The translations under genes and the position numbers were made by a program. Positions 37,077 to 46,262 of a stretch of 64,000 bases of DNA are shown in pieces. How positions within the stretch are numbered: the first letter of the stretch is position 1; each line of letters starts with the position of its first letter. Below the pieces are notes generated by a model. It did not search any database. It saw only the letters and a program-made list of their open reading frames with translations, and was not told the origin of the DNA. This DNA comes from Ignavibacteriaceae bacterium (GTDB lineage: Bacteria; Bacteroidota; Ignavibacteria; Ignavibacteriales; Ignavibacteriaceae). The DNA lies in contig JADLAF010000110.1 of assembly GCA_020848375.1 (NCBI GenBank), forward strand, positions 1 through 64,000. The letters run 5' to 3'.

Positions 37077-38990
37077 ATGGAATTACAGTCAAAAATTCCT
37101 GCGGGCAAACTTGCTGATAAATGGACCGATTATAAGGCACACATTAAACTTATCAACCCGGCCAACAGAAGAAAATATGAAGTAATAGTTGTAGGCACCG
37201 GGCTTGCCGGCGGCTCTGCTGCTGCATCTCTTGCTGAAATGGGCTACAAAGTTAAAGCATTCTGCTTTCAGGACAGTCCCCGCCGCGCTCACAGCATTGC
37301 TGCCCAGGGGGGTATAAACGCAGCCAAAAATTATCAGAATGACGGTGACAGTATCTACCGTCTCTTCTATGATACAATTAAAGGAGGCGACTACCGCGCA
37401 CGTGAGGGTAATGTTTATCGCCTGGCTGAACTGAGCGTAAATATTATTGACCAGTGCGTGGCTCAGGGTGTGCCTTTTGCACGTGAATATAGCGGATATC
37501 TTGACAACCGTTCATTCGGCGGCGCACAGGTTTCCCGCACCTTTTATTCACGCGGTCAGACCGGTCAGCAGCTTCTACTTGGGGCTTACAGTTCCATGGC
37601 AAAACAAATGGGTTTGGGCAACATTCAAATGTACAGCCGTTATGAAATGCTTGACCTGGTAATCATTAATGGTAAAGCACGCGGCATTATTGCAAGAAAT
37701 ATGGTGACAGGCACTATCGAACGCTTCCTGGCTGATGCGGTTCTCCTTTCAACCGGCGGTTATGGCAACGTCTATTATCTTTCTACTAATGCTAAAGGTT
37801 CAAATGTAACAGCGGCATGGCGCGCACATAAACGCGGTGCGCTTTTCGGAAACCCATGTTATGTGCAGATTCATCCGACCTGCATCCCGGTATCGGGAGA
37901 TCATCAGTCTAAACTGACGCTCATGAGTGAATCACTGCGTAATGACGGAAGAGTCTGGGTTCCGAAGAATCCGGGTGATACCCGCGCCCCGCAGAGCATA
38001 CCTGAAGATGAGCGCGATTACTTCCTTGAGAGGAAATATCCCTCATTCGGAAATCTTGTTCCCCGCGATGTTGCTTCACGCAATGCTAAAGCTGTCTGCG
38101 ATGAAGGCAAAGGAGTGGGCTCGAGCAAACTTGCAGTATATCTGGACTTTGCTGATTCTATCAAACGCCTTGGCAAGGACAAAATCGCTGAGAAATACGG
38201 AAACCTCTTTGATATGTATAAGCAGATTACGGCTGAAAACCCATACGAAATGCCGATGCGTATATATCCGGCAGTCCACTATACCATGGGCGGTCTCTGG
38301 GTTGATTATAACCTGATGAGCAACATCAACGGACTCTTTGTCCTTGGTGAGGCAAACTTCTCAGACCACGGCGCTAACCGCCTTGGTGCAAGCGCGCTGA
38401 TGCAGGGACTTGCTGACGGTTACTTTGTTATCCCTTATACTCTTGGTGCATATCTTGCCGAAGGGGGATTTGATAAAGTAACAATCGATCATGATGAGTT
38501 CAAACGTGTTGAAAGTGAAGTACGAGGACGTGTTGATAAACTCCTTTCAATAAAAGGGGAACACTCCGTTGACCATTACCACAAGAAACTTGGCAAGGTA
38601 ATGTGGGATTACGTGGGTATGAGCCGTAATGCAGACGGACTGAAGTTCGCTATTGAGGAAATCAAAAAAATCCGCGATCAGTTCTGGCAGGATGTCCGGG
38701 TAAGCGGAGACCCTGCAGGGCTTAACCAGTCGCTCGAAAAAGCAGGCCGTGTGGCTGACTTCCTCGAACTTGGTGAACTGATGGCAGAGGATGCACTGCA
38801 CAGGAATGAGTCCTGCGGCGGTCATTTCCGCGAGGAGTATCAGACCGAAGAAGGGGAAGCACTCCGCGATGATGATAACTATGCTTACGTTGGCGCGTGG
38901 GAATATAAAGGCGAAAATAACGGTTACCAGATGCACAAGGAGCCACTTGTTTTTGAAGAAGTATCACCAAGCAAACGCAGTTATAAATAA
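37077..38990 (+). CDS. sdhA: Succinate dehydrogenase/fumarate reductase flavoprotein subunit
   Basis: Oxidises succinate to fumarate, or the reverse. 637 residues. The dinucleotide-binding [19 protein letters not shown] is near residue 38. The [18 protein letters not shown] segment includes the region of the FAD-linked His. [11 protein letters not shown] and [19 protein letters not shown] are the active-site blocks. An AGGAGG site precedes the ATG, which overlaps nothing and lies 1 base past the sdhC stop. Confidence 0.97.
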   Translation: MELQSKIPAGKLADKWTDYKAHIKLINPANRRKYEVIVVGTGLAGGSAAASLAEMGYKVKAFCFQDSPRRAHSIAAQGGINAAKNYQNDGDSIYRLFYDTIKGGDYRAREGNVYRLAELSVNIIDQCVAQGVPFAREYSGYLDNRSFGGAQVSRTFYSRGQTGQQLLLGAYSSMAKQMGLGNIQMYSRYEMLDLVIINGKARGIIARNMVTGTIERFLADAVLLSTGGYGNVYYLSTNAKGSNVTAAWRAHKRGALFGNPCYVQIHPTCIPVSGDHQSKLTLMSESLRNDGRVWVPKNPGDTRAPQSIPEDERDYFLERKYPSFGNLVPRDVASRNAKAVCDEGKGVGSSKLAVYLDFADSIKRLGKDKIAEKYGNLFDMYKQITAENPYEMPMRIYPAVHYTMGGLWVDYNLMSNINGLFVLGEANFSDHGANRLGASALMQGLADGYFVIPYTLGAYLAEGGFDKVTIDHDEFKRVESEVRGRVDKLLSIKGEHSVDHYHKKLGKVMWDYVGMSRNADGLKFAIEEIKKIRDQFWQDVRVSGDPAGLNQSLEKAGRVADFLELGELMAEDALHRNESCGGHFREEYQTEEGEALRDDDNYAYVGAWEYKGENNGYQMHKEPLVFEEVSPSKRSYK

Positions 38991-39014
38991 GAGACTTGTA
39001 AGACGAGGAACATA

Positions 39015-39755
39015 ATGAAAATAACCTTAAAAGTATGGCGCCAGAAGAATGCGCAAAGTGAAGGCAAGTTTGAAACCTATCCGGCACATGATATATCACC
39101 CGATATGTCATTTCTTGAGATGCTTGATGTGGTGAACGAACGCCTGATCGAAAAGAATGAAGAACCTTTTGCTTTTGATCATGATTGCCGTGAAGGTATC
39201 TGCGGAAGCTGTAGTTTATATATCAACGGCCGTGCCCACGGTCCGAAGAAGGGTGTTACTGCATGTCAGCTTCACATGAGGTCGTTTGATGACGGCGAAA
39301 CAATTCACGTAGAACCCTGGAGAGCAAAACCCTTTCCTGTGATAAAAGATCTGATTGTTGATCGGACTGCGTTTGACCGCATCATGGAGTCAGGCGGGTT
39401 TGTTTCTGTAAAGACGGGCTCAGCTCCTGACGGAAATGCTATTCTGATTCCCCATGATGATGCAGAAATGGCAATTGATGCTGCTTCCTGCATTGGCTGT
39501 GGTGCCTGGGTTGCCGCATGTAAAAATGCCTCGGCAATGCTGTTTGTTTCGGCAAAGGTTTCTCAGTTCACGCTACTCCCTCAGGGGCATCCTGAGCGTG
39601 AGACCCGCGTGCTCGATATGGTGGCTCAGATGGATAAGGAGGGATTTGGTTCCTGTACCAACACTGGTGCCTGTGAGGCAGAATGCCCCAAGGAAATATC
39701 AATCTCAAATATCGCCCGGCTTAACCGTGAGTTTATAAGAGCTAACGTGCGCTGA
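39015..39755 (+). CDS. sdhB: Succinate dehydrogenase/fumarate reductase iron-sulfur subunit
   Basis: Electron-transfer subunit of 246 residues. The [2Fe-2S] ligands are in [19 protein letters not shown] plus the later Cys in VTACQL. The second ferredoxin-like domain has [13 protein letters not shown] and [15 protein letters not shown] for the [4Fe-4S] and [3Fe-4S] clusters. It starts 24 bases after sdhA with AGGAA upstream and is followed by a strong terminator, so the operon is sdhCAB only. Its three clusters are probably supplied by the SUF system encoded here. Confidence 0.96.
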   Translation: MKITLKVWRQKNAQSEGKFETYPAHDISPDMSFLEMLDVVNERLIEKNEEPFAFDHDCREGICGSCSLYINGRAHGPKKGVTACQLHMRSFDDGETIHVEPWRAKPFPVIKDLIVDRTAFDRIMESGGFVSVKTGSAPDGNAILIPHDDAEMAIDAASCIGCGAWVAACKNASAMLFVSAKVSQFTLLPQGHPERETRVLDMVAQMDKEGFGSCTNTGACEAECPKEISISNIARLNREFIRANVR

Positions 39756-39780
39756 TAATTTCTCCAACATTAAAATCAAT

Positions 39781-39815
39781 AGCCCTCTGGTTTCATGAGC
39801 CGGAGGGCTTTTTTA
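39781..39815 (+). terminator. Intrinsic terminator after sdhB
   Basis: AGCCCTCTGG (39781-39790) pairs with CCGGAGGGCT (39800-39809; one G-T pair), followed by six T. Confidence 0.85.
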
Positions 39816-39827
39816 TAGGTGGCTCCT

Positions 39828-39981
39828 CCTCGACTTCGCTCGGAGACCACTTCCTCGACTTCGCTCGGAGACCAGTTCCTCGACTTCGCTCGGAGACCAC
39901 TTCCTCGACTTCGCTCGGAGACCACTTCCTCGACTTCGCTGGGAGAACGGTTCTTCGGTGTCCGAGCGGAGCTGAGGACAC
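39828..39981. repeat. Tandem array of five 25-bp units plus an inverted diverged copy
   Basis: Five consecutive 25-base units start at 39828, 39853, 39878, 39903 and 39928, each opening with CCTCGACTTCGCTCGGAGAC. The second unit has one change and the fifth several. A further copy in opposite orientation, GTGTCCGAGCGGAGCTGAGG, follows at about 39958-39981. The array lies just after the sdh terminator. No reading frame of coding quality crosses it. Confidence 0.9.
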
Positions 39982-40017
39982 TACTCCTTTTCTCTCATTT
40001 TAATAGGTTTTTTTCGC

Positions 40018-40025
40018 TAAATTTG
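40018..40025 (+). promoter_or_regulatory. Possible -7 element upstream of the unknown gene/obg pair
   Basis: TAAATTTG fits TAnnTTTG and lies 43 bases before the ATG at 40068. No good TTTG partner lies 19-21 bases upstream. Confidence 0.3.
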
Positions 40026-40067
40026 CCCTTTGAATGTAGTTTTTTATAATCCTGGTGCAGTTTCGCG

Positions 40068-41678
40068 ATGTTTGAAAAAGAAATAAAATACATTGCCGAT
40101 TTCAATATCAATAAGATACGGAAGTTGGGAGCGTTCTTCACCTTGGACGGGCTGGCCTCGGCCAGGGTGCATCCGGCAATTTTTCAGTACATCTCTGCCG
40201 AGCTTGATTATCTCTTTTATCGTGACCGCAAGAGCATTACCAAACAGTCTCATTTTGACTATACTCTGCCAGAGGTGGCGCCTCACTTTAATGCTATTGG
40301 TGATATTATTAAGCAGCGCAAACTGCTTCCGTTTGAGAACATTAAAGAATTAGTTGTTCAGGCGGTTCAGTTTAATGTCTATCTTTTGCTCAGACCTAAG
40401 GGAACACTTTCAAAATTCATTTTTGGTGATGATGAAGAAAAAAGTGCAGAAGAAGTGCAGATACTGCTCCGCTATCTCTATTATTATGATTTTTACCGGA
40501 AGGTAACCTCAGAATTTCTGGAAAAGAAAAATATTCTGAAATTCCGTTATGATGAATTTGAGTCGGTTGTTAACAATCTGACCAAACTTCTTGTTGAAAG
40601 CCAGACTCAGGCGATGATTGATACAGCTCTTACTTCAATGGCTGACTTTTTTAACGCCGGGGATGTAAATAAATCACTCATACCAGTCGCGGCAGTTGAA
40701 ATGTATCTTAAAGAAAAAAATCTGGGCATGTATATATCCAAGATTAGAACCATACTTTCTACCGACATGAAGCGCCGCTTTGAAGTTGATGACTTCAAGA
40801 ATGCAATGTACAGCAATATTGCAATTTCACTTGACAGGGAACTGAGAGAGAAATTGAATCAGGAGCTTGCTCAGGAGTATGAAGCAGAATTTTTTTCAGC
40901 TATTGACCGCGGTAAATTTTCATTTACATCCGTTTCAGGATTGCAGGCGCCTGAACAGGAAGAAATAGATTATTCGAAACCATCGGGCGGAAAAAGAGAA
41001 GAGGATACAATCTCGTTAAGAGATTTACTCGATGAACAGGAAAGTTCAGAAACAATATTCCCGGGTCAACCGCCGGAAGTTGAGCATACGCTTACACCTG
41101 AACCGGTGACTGATAGTAGCTTAAAAACTCCGGAAAGTGTTAATCCGGCCGCAAAAGATATATATATGCCGGCCGAAGAACCAGCCGTGGTAACTGATGA
41201 TGCACCTGAACCGGAAAAAGTTATTCCTCCGGACTTTCCATCACCGGGCTTTACACTGAATCTGCCTCCCTTTGAGCCGGAAACCAGTGAGACAGAAGCC
41301 GAGGTGATTTCCGAGGCAGCCGCGCCTGTTGAATCTGTTCCGGCAGAAACCAAGGAACTGGTTTTACCGGCGGCGGAGAATCAAACTAAAGTACCAGATG
41401 CTGAGGAGATTAGCGAACCGGATGAAGAGGAACGTACAAGAGATTTGTTCTCTTATTTCTCCGCGAGAGAAACCATGAGAATTGTGGAAGAAATTTTTAA
41501 CAACGACAGTCTCGACTTTGTGAGCACGATGGAAAGTGTCGCGGAGTGTGAGAACTTTGAACAGGCCCAGACTTTATTGAAATCAGTTTTTTATACCTAT
41601 AAAATAAACACACTAACCAGCAAAGAGGCAAATCTTCTTTCAGTGAAAATCGAAGAATACTTCAGAGGGGGAGATTAA
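40068..41678 (+). CDS. Unknown protein with acidic Pro-rich linker, coupled to obg
   Basis: 536 residues, no family recognised. Residues 1-290 look alpha-helical and soluble (KYIADFNINKIRKLGAFF at the start). Residues about 290-440 are an acidic Pro/Glu/Thr-rich low-complexity linker. The last ~90 residues form a second helical domain (RDLFSYFSARETMRIVEEIF onward). There is no signal peptide or membrane segment. The stop lies only 3 bases before the TTG start of obg, and the obg Shine-Dalgarno sequence is inside its last codons, so the two are tightly co-expressed. A link to ribosome or cell-cycle control by Obg is inference only. Confidence 0.85.
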   Translation: MFEKEIKYIADFNINKIRKLGAFFTLDGLASARVHPAIFQYISAELDYLFYRDRKSITKQSHFDYTLPEVAPHFNAIGDIIKQRKLLPFENIKELVVQAVQFNVYLLLRPKGTLSKFIFGDDEEKSAEEVQILLRYLYYYDFYRKVTSEFLEKKNILKFRYDEFESVVNNLTKLLVESQTQAMIDTALTSMADFFNAGDVNKSLIPVAAVEMYLKEKNLGMYISKIRTILSTDMKRRFEVDDFKNAMYSNIAISLDRELREKLNQELAQEYEAEFFSAIDRGKFSFTSVSGLQAPEQEEIDYSKPSGGKREEDTISLRDLLDEQESSETIFPGQPPEVEHTLTPEPVTDSSLKTPESVNPAAKDIYMPAEEPAVVTDDAPEPEKVIPPDFPSPGFTLNLPPFEPETSETEAEVISEAAAPVESVPAETKELVLPAAENQTKVPDAEEISEPDEEERTRDLFSYFSARETMRIVEEIFNNDSLDFVSTMESVAECENFEQAQTLLKSVFYTYKINTLTSKEANLLSVKIEEYFRGGD

Positions 41679-41681
41679 ATT

Positions 41682-42689
41682 TTGTTTGTTGATTATGCCG
41701 AAGTATTTGTGAAATCAGGTGACGGAGGAGACGGTGCGGTTGCCTTCCGCAGGGAAAAATACGTCCCGAAAGGTGGTCCTGCAGGCGGAAATGGCGGTGA
41801 CGGCGGCAGCGTATATATCATTGCGGATGCTAACTTAAGCACACTGCTTGATTTCCGCTATCAGAAAAAATATATAGCACGCAAAGGTGATAACGGCGCA
41901 AATTCACTCAGGGACGGGAAGTACGGTCAGGATATTTATGTAAAAGTCCCGGTTGGAACGATTGTTAAGGATAAAGATACCGGAGAGACGTTGTGTGATT
42001 TTACCGGTGCTGGTCAAAAGTTTATGGCCGCAAAAGGCGGCAGAGGCGGTAAAGGGAATAGCAATTTTGCAACCGCGGTTCACCAGACGCCCCGCTACGC
42101 TGAAAACGGAAAACCCGGTGAAGAAAAAACACTTATCTTTGAACTGAAGCTGATTGCAGATATCGGGTTGGTCGGATTTCCAAATGCCGGTAAGTCAACC
42201 CTGATTTCTGTTATCTCAGAAGCAAAACCAAAAATTGCAGATTATCCGTTTACCACCCTGGAGCCGAATCTTGGTATTGTAAGGTATAAAGATTTTAACA
42301 GCTTTACCGTTGCAGATATACCGGGAATAATTGAAGGGGCGCATGAAGGTAAAGGTCTCGGTCTGCAATTCCTCAGACATATTGAGCGCACCAGAATTCT
42401 GCTTTTTCTTATTGACGCAATCTCAGAGACACACGAGCAGGATTACGAAACGCTGCTTAATGAGCTGGAACTTTACAGTCCGGCGCTTGCATCCAAGAAA
42501 AAAATTATTGTGATTAGCAAAGGGGATATCGTTGAAGAAAGTGAATGGTCTAAACTTCAGCAGAAGAAGTTCAGAGACTACGACGGTAAAGTATATGTTA
42601 TCTCATCGGCAGCAGGGTTCGGCATTCAGGAAGTGCTTGACAAATGCTGGCAGGAGATAGCTTTGGAAAAAGAAAAATTAATTGACTGA
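41682..42689 (+). CDS. obg: GTPase Obg
   Basis: Ribosome-associated GTPase for 50S assembly and stress control, 335 residues. The start is TTG, not ATG: the reading TTG-TTT-GTT-GAT gives MFVDYAEVFVKSGDGGDG, the canonical Obg N-terminus, with an AGAGGGGGAG Shine-Dalgarno sequence just upstream. The Gly-rich Obg fold spans 1-158. G1 is GFPNAGKST (165-173) and G3 is DIPGIIEGA. The G4 motif reads SKGD where NKxD is usual, a mild variant. Confidence 0.96.
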   Translation: MFVDYAEVFVKSGDGGDGAVAFRREKYVPKGGPAGGNGGDGGSVYIIADANLSTLLDFRYQKKYIARKGDNGANSLRDGKYGQDIYVKVPVGTIVKDKDTGETLCDFTGAGQKFMAAKGGRGGKGNSNFATAVHQTPRYAENGKPGEEKTLIFELKLIADIGLVGFPNAGKSTLISVISEAKPKIADYPFTTLEPNLGIVRYKDFNSFTVADIPGIIEGAHEGKGLGLQFLRHIERTRILLFLIDAISETHEQDYETLLNELELYSPALASKKKIIVISKGDIVEESEWSKLQQKKFRDYDGKVYVISSAAGFGIQEVLDKCWQEIALEKEKLID

Positions 42690-42714
42690 TAAAACGAGTT
42701 AGAGGAGCAAAAAA

Positions 42715-43554
42715 ATGAATCCAAAAAAAATTCTCCTGAGTTTTACATTTATTCTTGTTACGGCATTTGGTATCTCATCATGCGATGACGGAATAAACAT
42801 CTTTTCCGATGCGGATGATGTTCAGCTCGGACTTGAGGTTAGCACGGAGATTAACAACAACTCCGCCGAATATCCGATATATAACTCAGATAAGTCGCTG
42901 AAAAATTATATTGTCAATAATATCTTTAACGAAATTCTCGCATCGCCAAAAGTTGCTAAGAAGAATATCTATAAATATCAGCTCGAAATTGTGGATAATG
43001 ATTCAATTCTTAATGCCTTCGCTCTTCCGGGCGGTCCGGTTTATGTTTATACCGGTCTGCTAAAGTATCTTGACTCAGAAGCCGCACTTGCCGGCGTTCT
43101 GGGGCACGAAATCGCCCACGCTGAACGCCGTCACGCTACGCAGAGGATGACCCAGTATTATGGAATCTCGGTTCTTTTCTCTCTTATTTTGGGTGAAAAT
43201 CCTTCGCAGCTTGCTGAAATTGCTGCCAATCTTTTTGTCGGGCTTGCCTTTTTGGGGAACAGCCGTGCTAATGAGGATGAAAGTGATGAATATTCAATCA
43301 CCTACCTGCGCGATACCAGATTCTACCCGGGAGGAGTAAAGTTCTTCTTTGAGAAACTTCAGGCGGACGGGCTGGTTACCGGTGGTTCAGGGCTTGAGAC
43401 CTTCTTTTCAACGCATCCTGACCCGATTAGCCGGATAACCACTGCAAATCAGCGGATTCAGACCCTAGGATTGCCCCAGTACCGCTTTTCTGATAACGGA
43501 ACGGGCATCTTCAGAGACGAGTATCAGGCAAATATCAGGAGCAAACTACCCTGA
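42715..43554 (+). CDS. M48-family metalloprotease lipoprotein
   Basis: Zinc protease of 279 residues, likely lipid-anchored in the envelope (lipobox GISSC, Cys23), related to BepA/LoiP-type M48B quality-control proteases. The zinc motif HEIAH is at 131-135, with the third ligand in the later ANEDESDEYS segment. The catalytic region is preceded by NAFALPGGPVYVYTGLL, typical of M48. The THPDPISRI motif near the C-terminus is also characteristic. It starts 25 bases after obg. Confidence 0.93.
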   Translation: MNPKKILLSFTFILVTAFGISSCDDGINIFSDADDVQLGLEVSTEINNNSAEYPIYNSDKSLKNYIVNNIFNEILASPKVAKKNIYKYQLEIVDNDSILNAFALPGGPVYVYTGLLKYLDSEAALAGVLGHEIAHAERRHATQRMTQYYGISVLFSLILGENPSQLAEIAANLFVGLAFLGNSRANEDESDEYSITYLRDTRFYPGGVKFFFEKLQADGLVTGGSGLETFFSTHPDPISRITTANQRIQTLGLPQYRFSDNGTGIFRDEYQANIRSKLP

Positions 43555-43625
43555 TTTTTTCTTAAGGAATTTTTAAGTTTTTATAAAAATCCTTACATTA
43601 GAAGTCTGTCTGAAAATAATTTTCT

Positions 43626-43699
43626 GGCGGGGTAGCTCAGTAGGTTAGAGCAACGGAATCATAATCCGTGTGTCGGGGGTTCGAATCCCTCCCCCGCTA
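43626..43699 (+). tRNA. tRNA-Met (anticodon CAT)
   Basis: A 74-base cloverleaf is complete: acceptor GGCGGGG / CCCCGCT (one G-U pair), D stem GCTC/GAGC, anticodon stem ACGGA/TCCGT with loop ATCATAA, and T stem GGGGG/CCCTC around TTCGAAT. The discriminator base is A. The anticodon is CAT. The anticodon stem lacks the three G-C pairs of initiator tRNA, so this is an elongator Met; tRNA-Ile2 with a lysidine-modified CAT anticodon is the alternative. CCA is not encoded. Confidence 0.93.
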
Positions 43700-43719
43700 C
43701 AATTTAAGGAGTAGTTTTT

Positions 43720-44052
43720 ATGTTCACACTATTAATGGTGCTTTCAATACTTACCGCAGTACTGCTTATCGGAATCGTTCTGGTTCAGTCAAGCAAGGGC
43801 GGCGGACTTTCCGGAACCTTAGGCGGTGCCGGACAGGTTGGTCAGGTTTTTGGCAGCCGCCGAACTGCGGACTTCCTAAGCAAAACCACCTGGTGGCTGG
43901 CCGGTGTTCTGGTTATTCTGGCTATCGTAATCAATCTATTCTTTCTGCCCAGTGCTGAACTGGACAACAGAGAGAGTATCATCCAGGGTTCAGGCAGTGT
44001 TCCTCAGAGTACAACAGTACCTCAGTCAACAACACCTCCTTCCGGAAACTAA
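43720..44052 (+). CDS. secG: Protein-export membrane protein SecG
   Basis: Small subunit of the SecYEG translocon, 110 residues. There are two transmembrane helices, at about 3-22 and 55-75. Between them is the conserved SSKGGGLSGTLGGAG loop, with VFGSRRTADFL following. The Ser/Thr/Gln-rich C-terminal tail is not conserved. AAGGAG lies upstream of the ATG. The gene begins 20 bases after the tRNA, so both may lie in one transcript that ends at the terminator just downstream. Confidence 0.94.
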   Translation: MFTLLMVLSILTAVLLIGIVLVQSSKGGGLSGTLGGAGQVGQVFGSRRTADFLSKTTWWLAGVLVILAIVINLFFLPSAELDNRESIIQGSGSVPQSTTVPQSTTPPSGN

Positions 44053-44070
44053 AGCGCATATTTATGGAAA

Positions 44071-44098
44071 AAAGCAGGTCACATGACCTGCTTTTTTT
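44071..44098 (+). terminator. Intrinsic terminator after secG
   Basis: GCAGGTC (44074-44080) pairs with GACCTGC (44085-44091), flanked by A and T runs, with seven T on the 3' side. Confidence 0.85.
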
Positions 44099-44153
44099 GT
44101 TTTAAAGGGATTCGCTATAAACCGTAATTATTTGATTTTGCGAAAGAAGTCGG

Positions 44154-44327
44154 TTAATCCGTCAGGTGTAAAAACTTTACTGTGGGATGATACTTCCTGA
44201 GCACTTTTGCAGCTTTTCTTGTTTTTTCCTGAAGAGATTCAAGTTCCGATGGAGCTAAAAGTTTCGCATCGGAAGTAATATTTGGCATCTCTCTGGCAGA
44301 TGACCTTGCAGTTTTTGTTGATTTCAT
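44154..44327 (-). CDS. Possible small basic protein (57 residues)
   Basis: An open frame from ATG 44327 to TAA 44154 encodes a Lys/Arg/Ser-rich product starting MKSTKTARSSAREM and ending KFLHLTD. Its centre (APSELESLQEKTRKAAKVL) would form an amphipathic helix. No family is recognised, and only a weak ribosome site is visible. It fills part of the 518-base gap between secG and the T9SS gene, where nothing else stands out. Confidence 0.35.
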   Translation of the reverse strand: MKSTKTARSSAREMPNITSDAKLLAPSELESLQEKTRKAAKVLRKYHPTVKFLHLTD

Positions 44328-44570
44328 GATTCAAGATAATTGTTTTAATCAGATAATCTCAAGTTTTAATACTTGACAGAATATCCGAACTAAAAATTTT
44401 TAGGATTATTTGTCACATACATTCAGACAATTACCTGTCATTTTTTATGAGACCTGATTTTTTTGAAGAAAATCCGGAAAATTGCTGATTTATTTACTCT
44501 TATATTGCAGGTGTCGCGAGGGAAAATTCTTCGCGGTGAAACTTCAATAAATCAGCAGGAGAGTTACACC

Positions 44571-45917
44571 ATGTTCCGTTTATTAGTTTCTTTGATTTTC
44601 GCAGCGTTGTCCTCATTTGACCACACGTACGCCCAACCGGAATCGTTTCCGAATAAGATTACCATAGTTTTCCCATATTTTGAGCCAGTAAATCCATCGA
44701 TTGTGACAACTGGTAATTGGAATTTTACACCTATGACAAAATTGTCAGCCAACACCTATTCATTTGAAGCAGGACAATTAAATACGGGTGTACCATTTAT
44801 GTTTTATGCACGATACACATTGCCACCATTTAATTCGGGACAGCCATATTACATATCAACAAGGGAAGCGGGGTTAAGAAGAATTCTTTATGCAAAAGTG
44901 TATGTTAATGATGTGTTGTTAAATAATTCTTATGTTCAATCGGATGGAAATGTTCACTACAAGATTTCGTCAAACGGTTCAATTATGCCGGTGGATGACG
45001 TAGGGCAGTCAATTGTTAATGACCGAATTCCGCCCGAAGTTCACTGGCCGTTTTACAAGATACATTACCCAAATAATCCATCTCACTCGAATTCTAATAT
45101 CAATCAAGTGATCGCCTGGGCAGCGGTGATTACAGATAACAATTATGATATGCCGGTAAAAGTCGAGATTGATTATCTGAGATTATATGCGCGAACAACT
45201 TTGGGTGATATATTACTTACCGCTGATGAATATACCACTGGCTTTAATCAGAGTTCTGATGGGGGGCTCTATTGGCGATATCCATTTTTCCCTCCAGGGT
45301 TTGATCAGCATAAACCTATGCCTGCCATTGTTGAAAACGGAGCACTGGTTTTTTATCCGCATCAGCATCGTGATACCGTTTGGCATTTTTGGAATTCGCA
45401 GTGGCCGCGCCCTGCAACAAGCCCCCAGCATACTTCCTTCTTCGCTGAAATTTCTTACCGCATAACGGGCAAAGCAGCCATTCAGATCGGTATAGATTTT
45501 TACGGCGGCAGCGGAGACAGCACGTACCGGATTTTGGAGTCAGGGGTGAGTGATTGGGGGCTTGAAACATACAACAATGAATGGAAAACACTAACATTTG
45601 ATACCAAACCGGCAGTTACATCTTTAGAGGAAGAAAGTGGAAATATAATTGATAAAAAATTTGAGATGCTTCAAAACTACCCAAACCCATTTAATCCAAA
45701 CACTACAGTGGAAGTGAATTTACCTGAGAGCGGAAAATTTTCGTTAATGATATATACTGTAGATGGTGAACAGGTGTCACAGATTTTTGATGGCTATTAT
45801 GAGGAAGGCAGACATAAGTTTAGTGTTGACGGTAAAAGTTTGGGTTCCGGAGTTTATTTTATTACAGGTATATTCAGGGATGAAAGAAGAACACAAAAGT
45901 TACTACTTTTAAAATAA
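44571..45917 (+). CDS. Secreted protein with T9SS type A sorting domain
   Basis: About 448 residues. The ATG at 44571 has AGGAGAG upstream and begins a signal peptide (MFRLLVSLIFAALSSFDHTYAQ). The frame is open back to a TTG at 44463, but that start is unlikely. The ~340-residue body is beta-rich with many aromatic residues and matches no family I know. The last ~85 residues are a T9SS sorting domain (LQNYPNPFNPNTTVEV, then GSGVYFITG). It is predicted to be exported across the outer membrane like the amylase. Codon use is more AT-rich than its neighbours. Confidence 0.85.
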   Translation: MFRLLVSLIFAALSSFDHTYAQPESFPNKITIVFPYFEPVNPSIVTTGNWNFTPMTKLSANTYSFEAGQLNTGVPFMFYARYTLPPFNSGQPYYISTREAGLRRILYAKVYVNDVLLNNSYVQSDGNVHYKISSNGSIMPVDDVGQSIVNDRIPPEVHWPFYKIHYPNNPSHSNSNINQVIAWAAVITDNNYDMPVKVEIDYLRLYARTTLGDILLTADEYTTGFNQSSDGGLYWRYPFFPPGFDQHKPMPAIVENGALVFYPHQHRDTVWHFWNSQWPRPATSPQHTSFFAEISYRITGKAAIQIGIDFYGGSGDSTYRILESGVSDWGLETYNNEWKTLTFDTKPAVTSLEEESGNIIDKKFEMLQNYPNPFNPNTTVEVNLPESGKFSLMIYTVDGEQVSQIFDGYYEEGRHKFSVDGKSLGSGVYFITGIFRDERRTQKLLLLK

Positions 45918-46262
45918 ACCAAGTGATTTATTAAACCAGTTGATTTATGAAAACTTTCGTGAGTGGTGTGTTATTGAATTGAGCCTGGCTCATACTGGCA
46001 AACAGGAATAATATCACCACTTCGCGGTTTATTTGAAATTATCGTGATCATCTATAAATGGTGTTCCTATACCTTATTCCCGCCATTTGCACGCGGATTA
46101 TACGGATGCTTCGCAGCGCGGATTTTTACGGATCGGAATAATTTTACCGCTTTATGGTTTGAACAGAACTAATCGTGTTAATCGTGATTATCTATAAATG
46201 GTGTTCCGGTTATATGTTCATTCTGTTTGCATGCTGGTTCAAAAATTTTCAACTCTCATTTC
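45918..46262. repeat. Intergenic repeats, including a 27-bp direct repeat
   Basis: A 27-base sequence beginning ATCGTGAT and ending CTATAAATGGTGTTCC occurs at 46041-46067 and 46181-46207 with one mismatch. Between them are degenerate words CACGCGGATTATACGGATG and GCGGATTTTTACGGATCGG, related to those elsewhere in the window. No gene is visible in this convergent gap. Confidence 0.65.

Noticed and set aside
39828..39952. The 25-bp array as a CRISPR locus
   Set aside because: Units are directly abutting with no unique spacers, and no cas genes are present.
39793..40049. Open frames on both strands across the 25-bp tandem array
   Set aside because: They merely translate the repeat units; there is no start signal and no conserved sequence.
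43626..43699. Initiator tRNA-fMet
   Set aside because: The anticodon stem is ACGGA/TCCGT, without three consecutive G-C pairs, and positions 1-72 form a G-U pair instead of the initiator mismatch.
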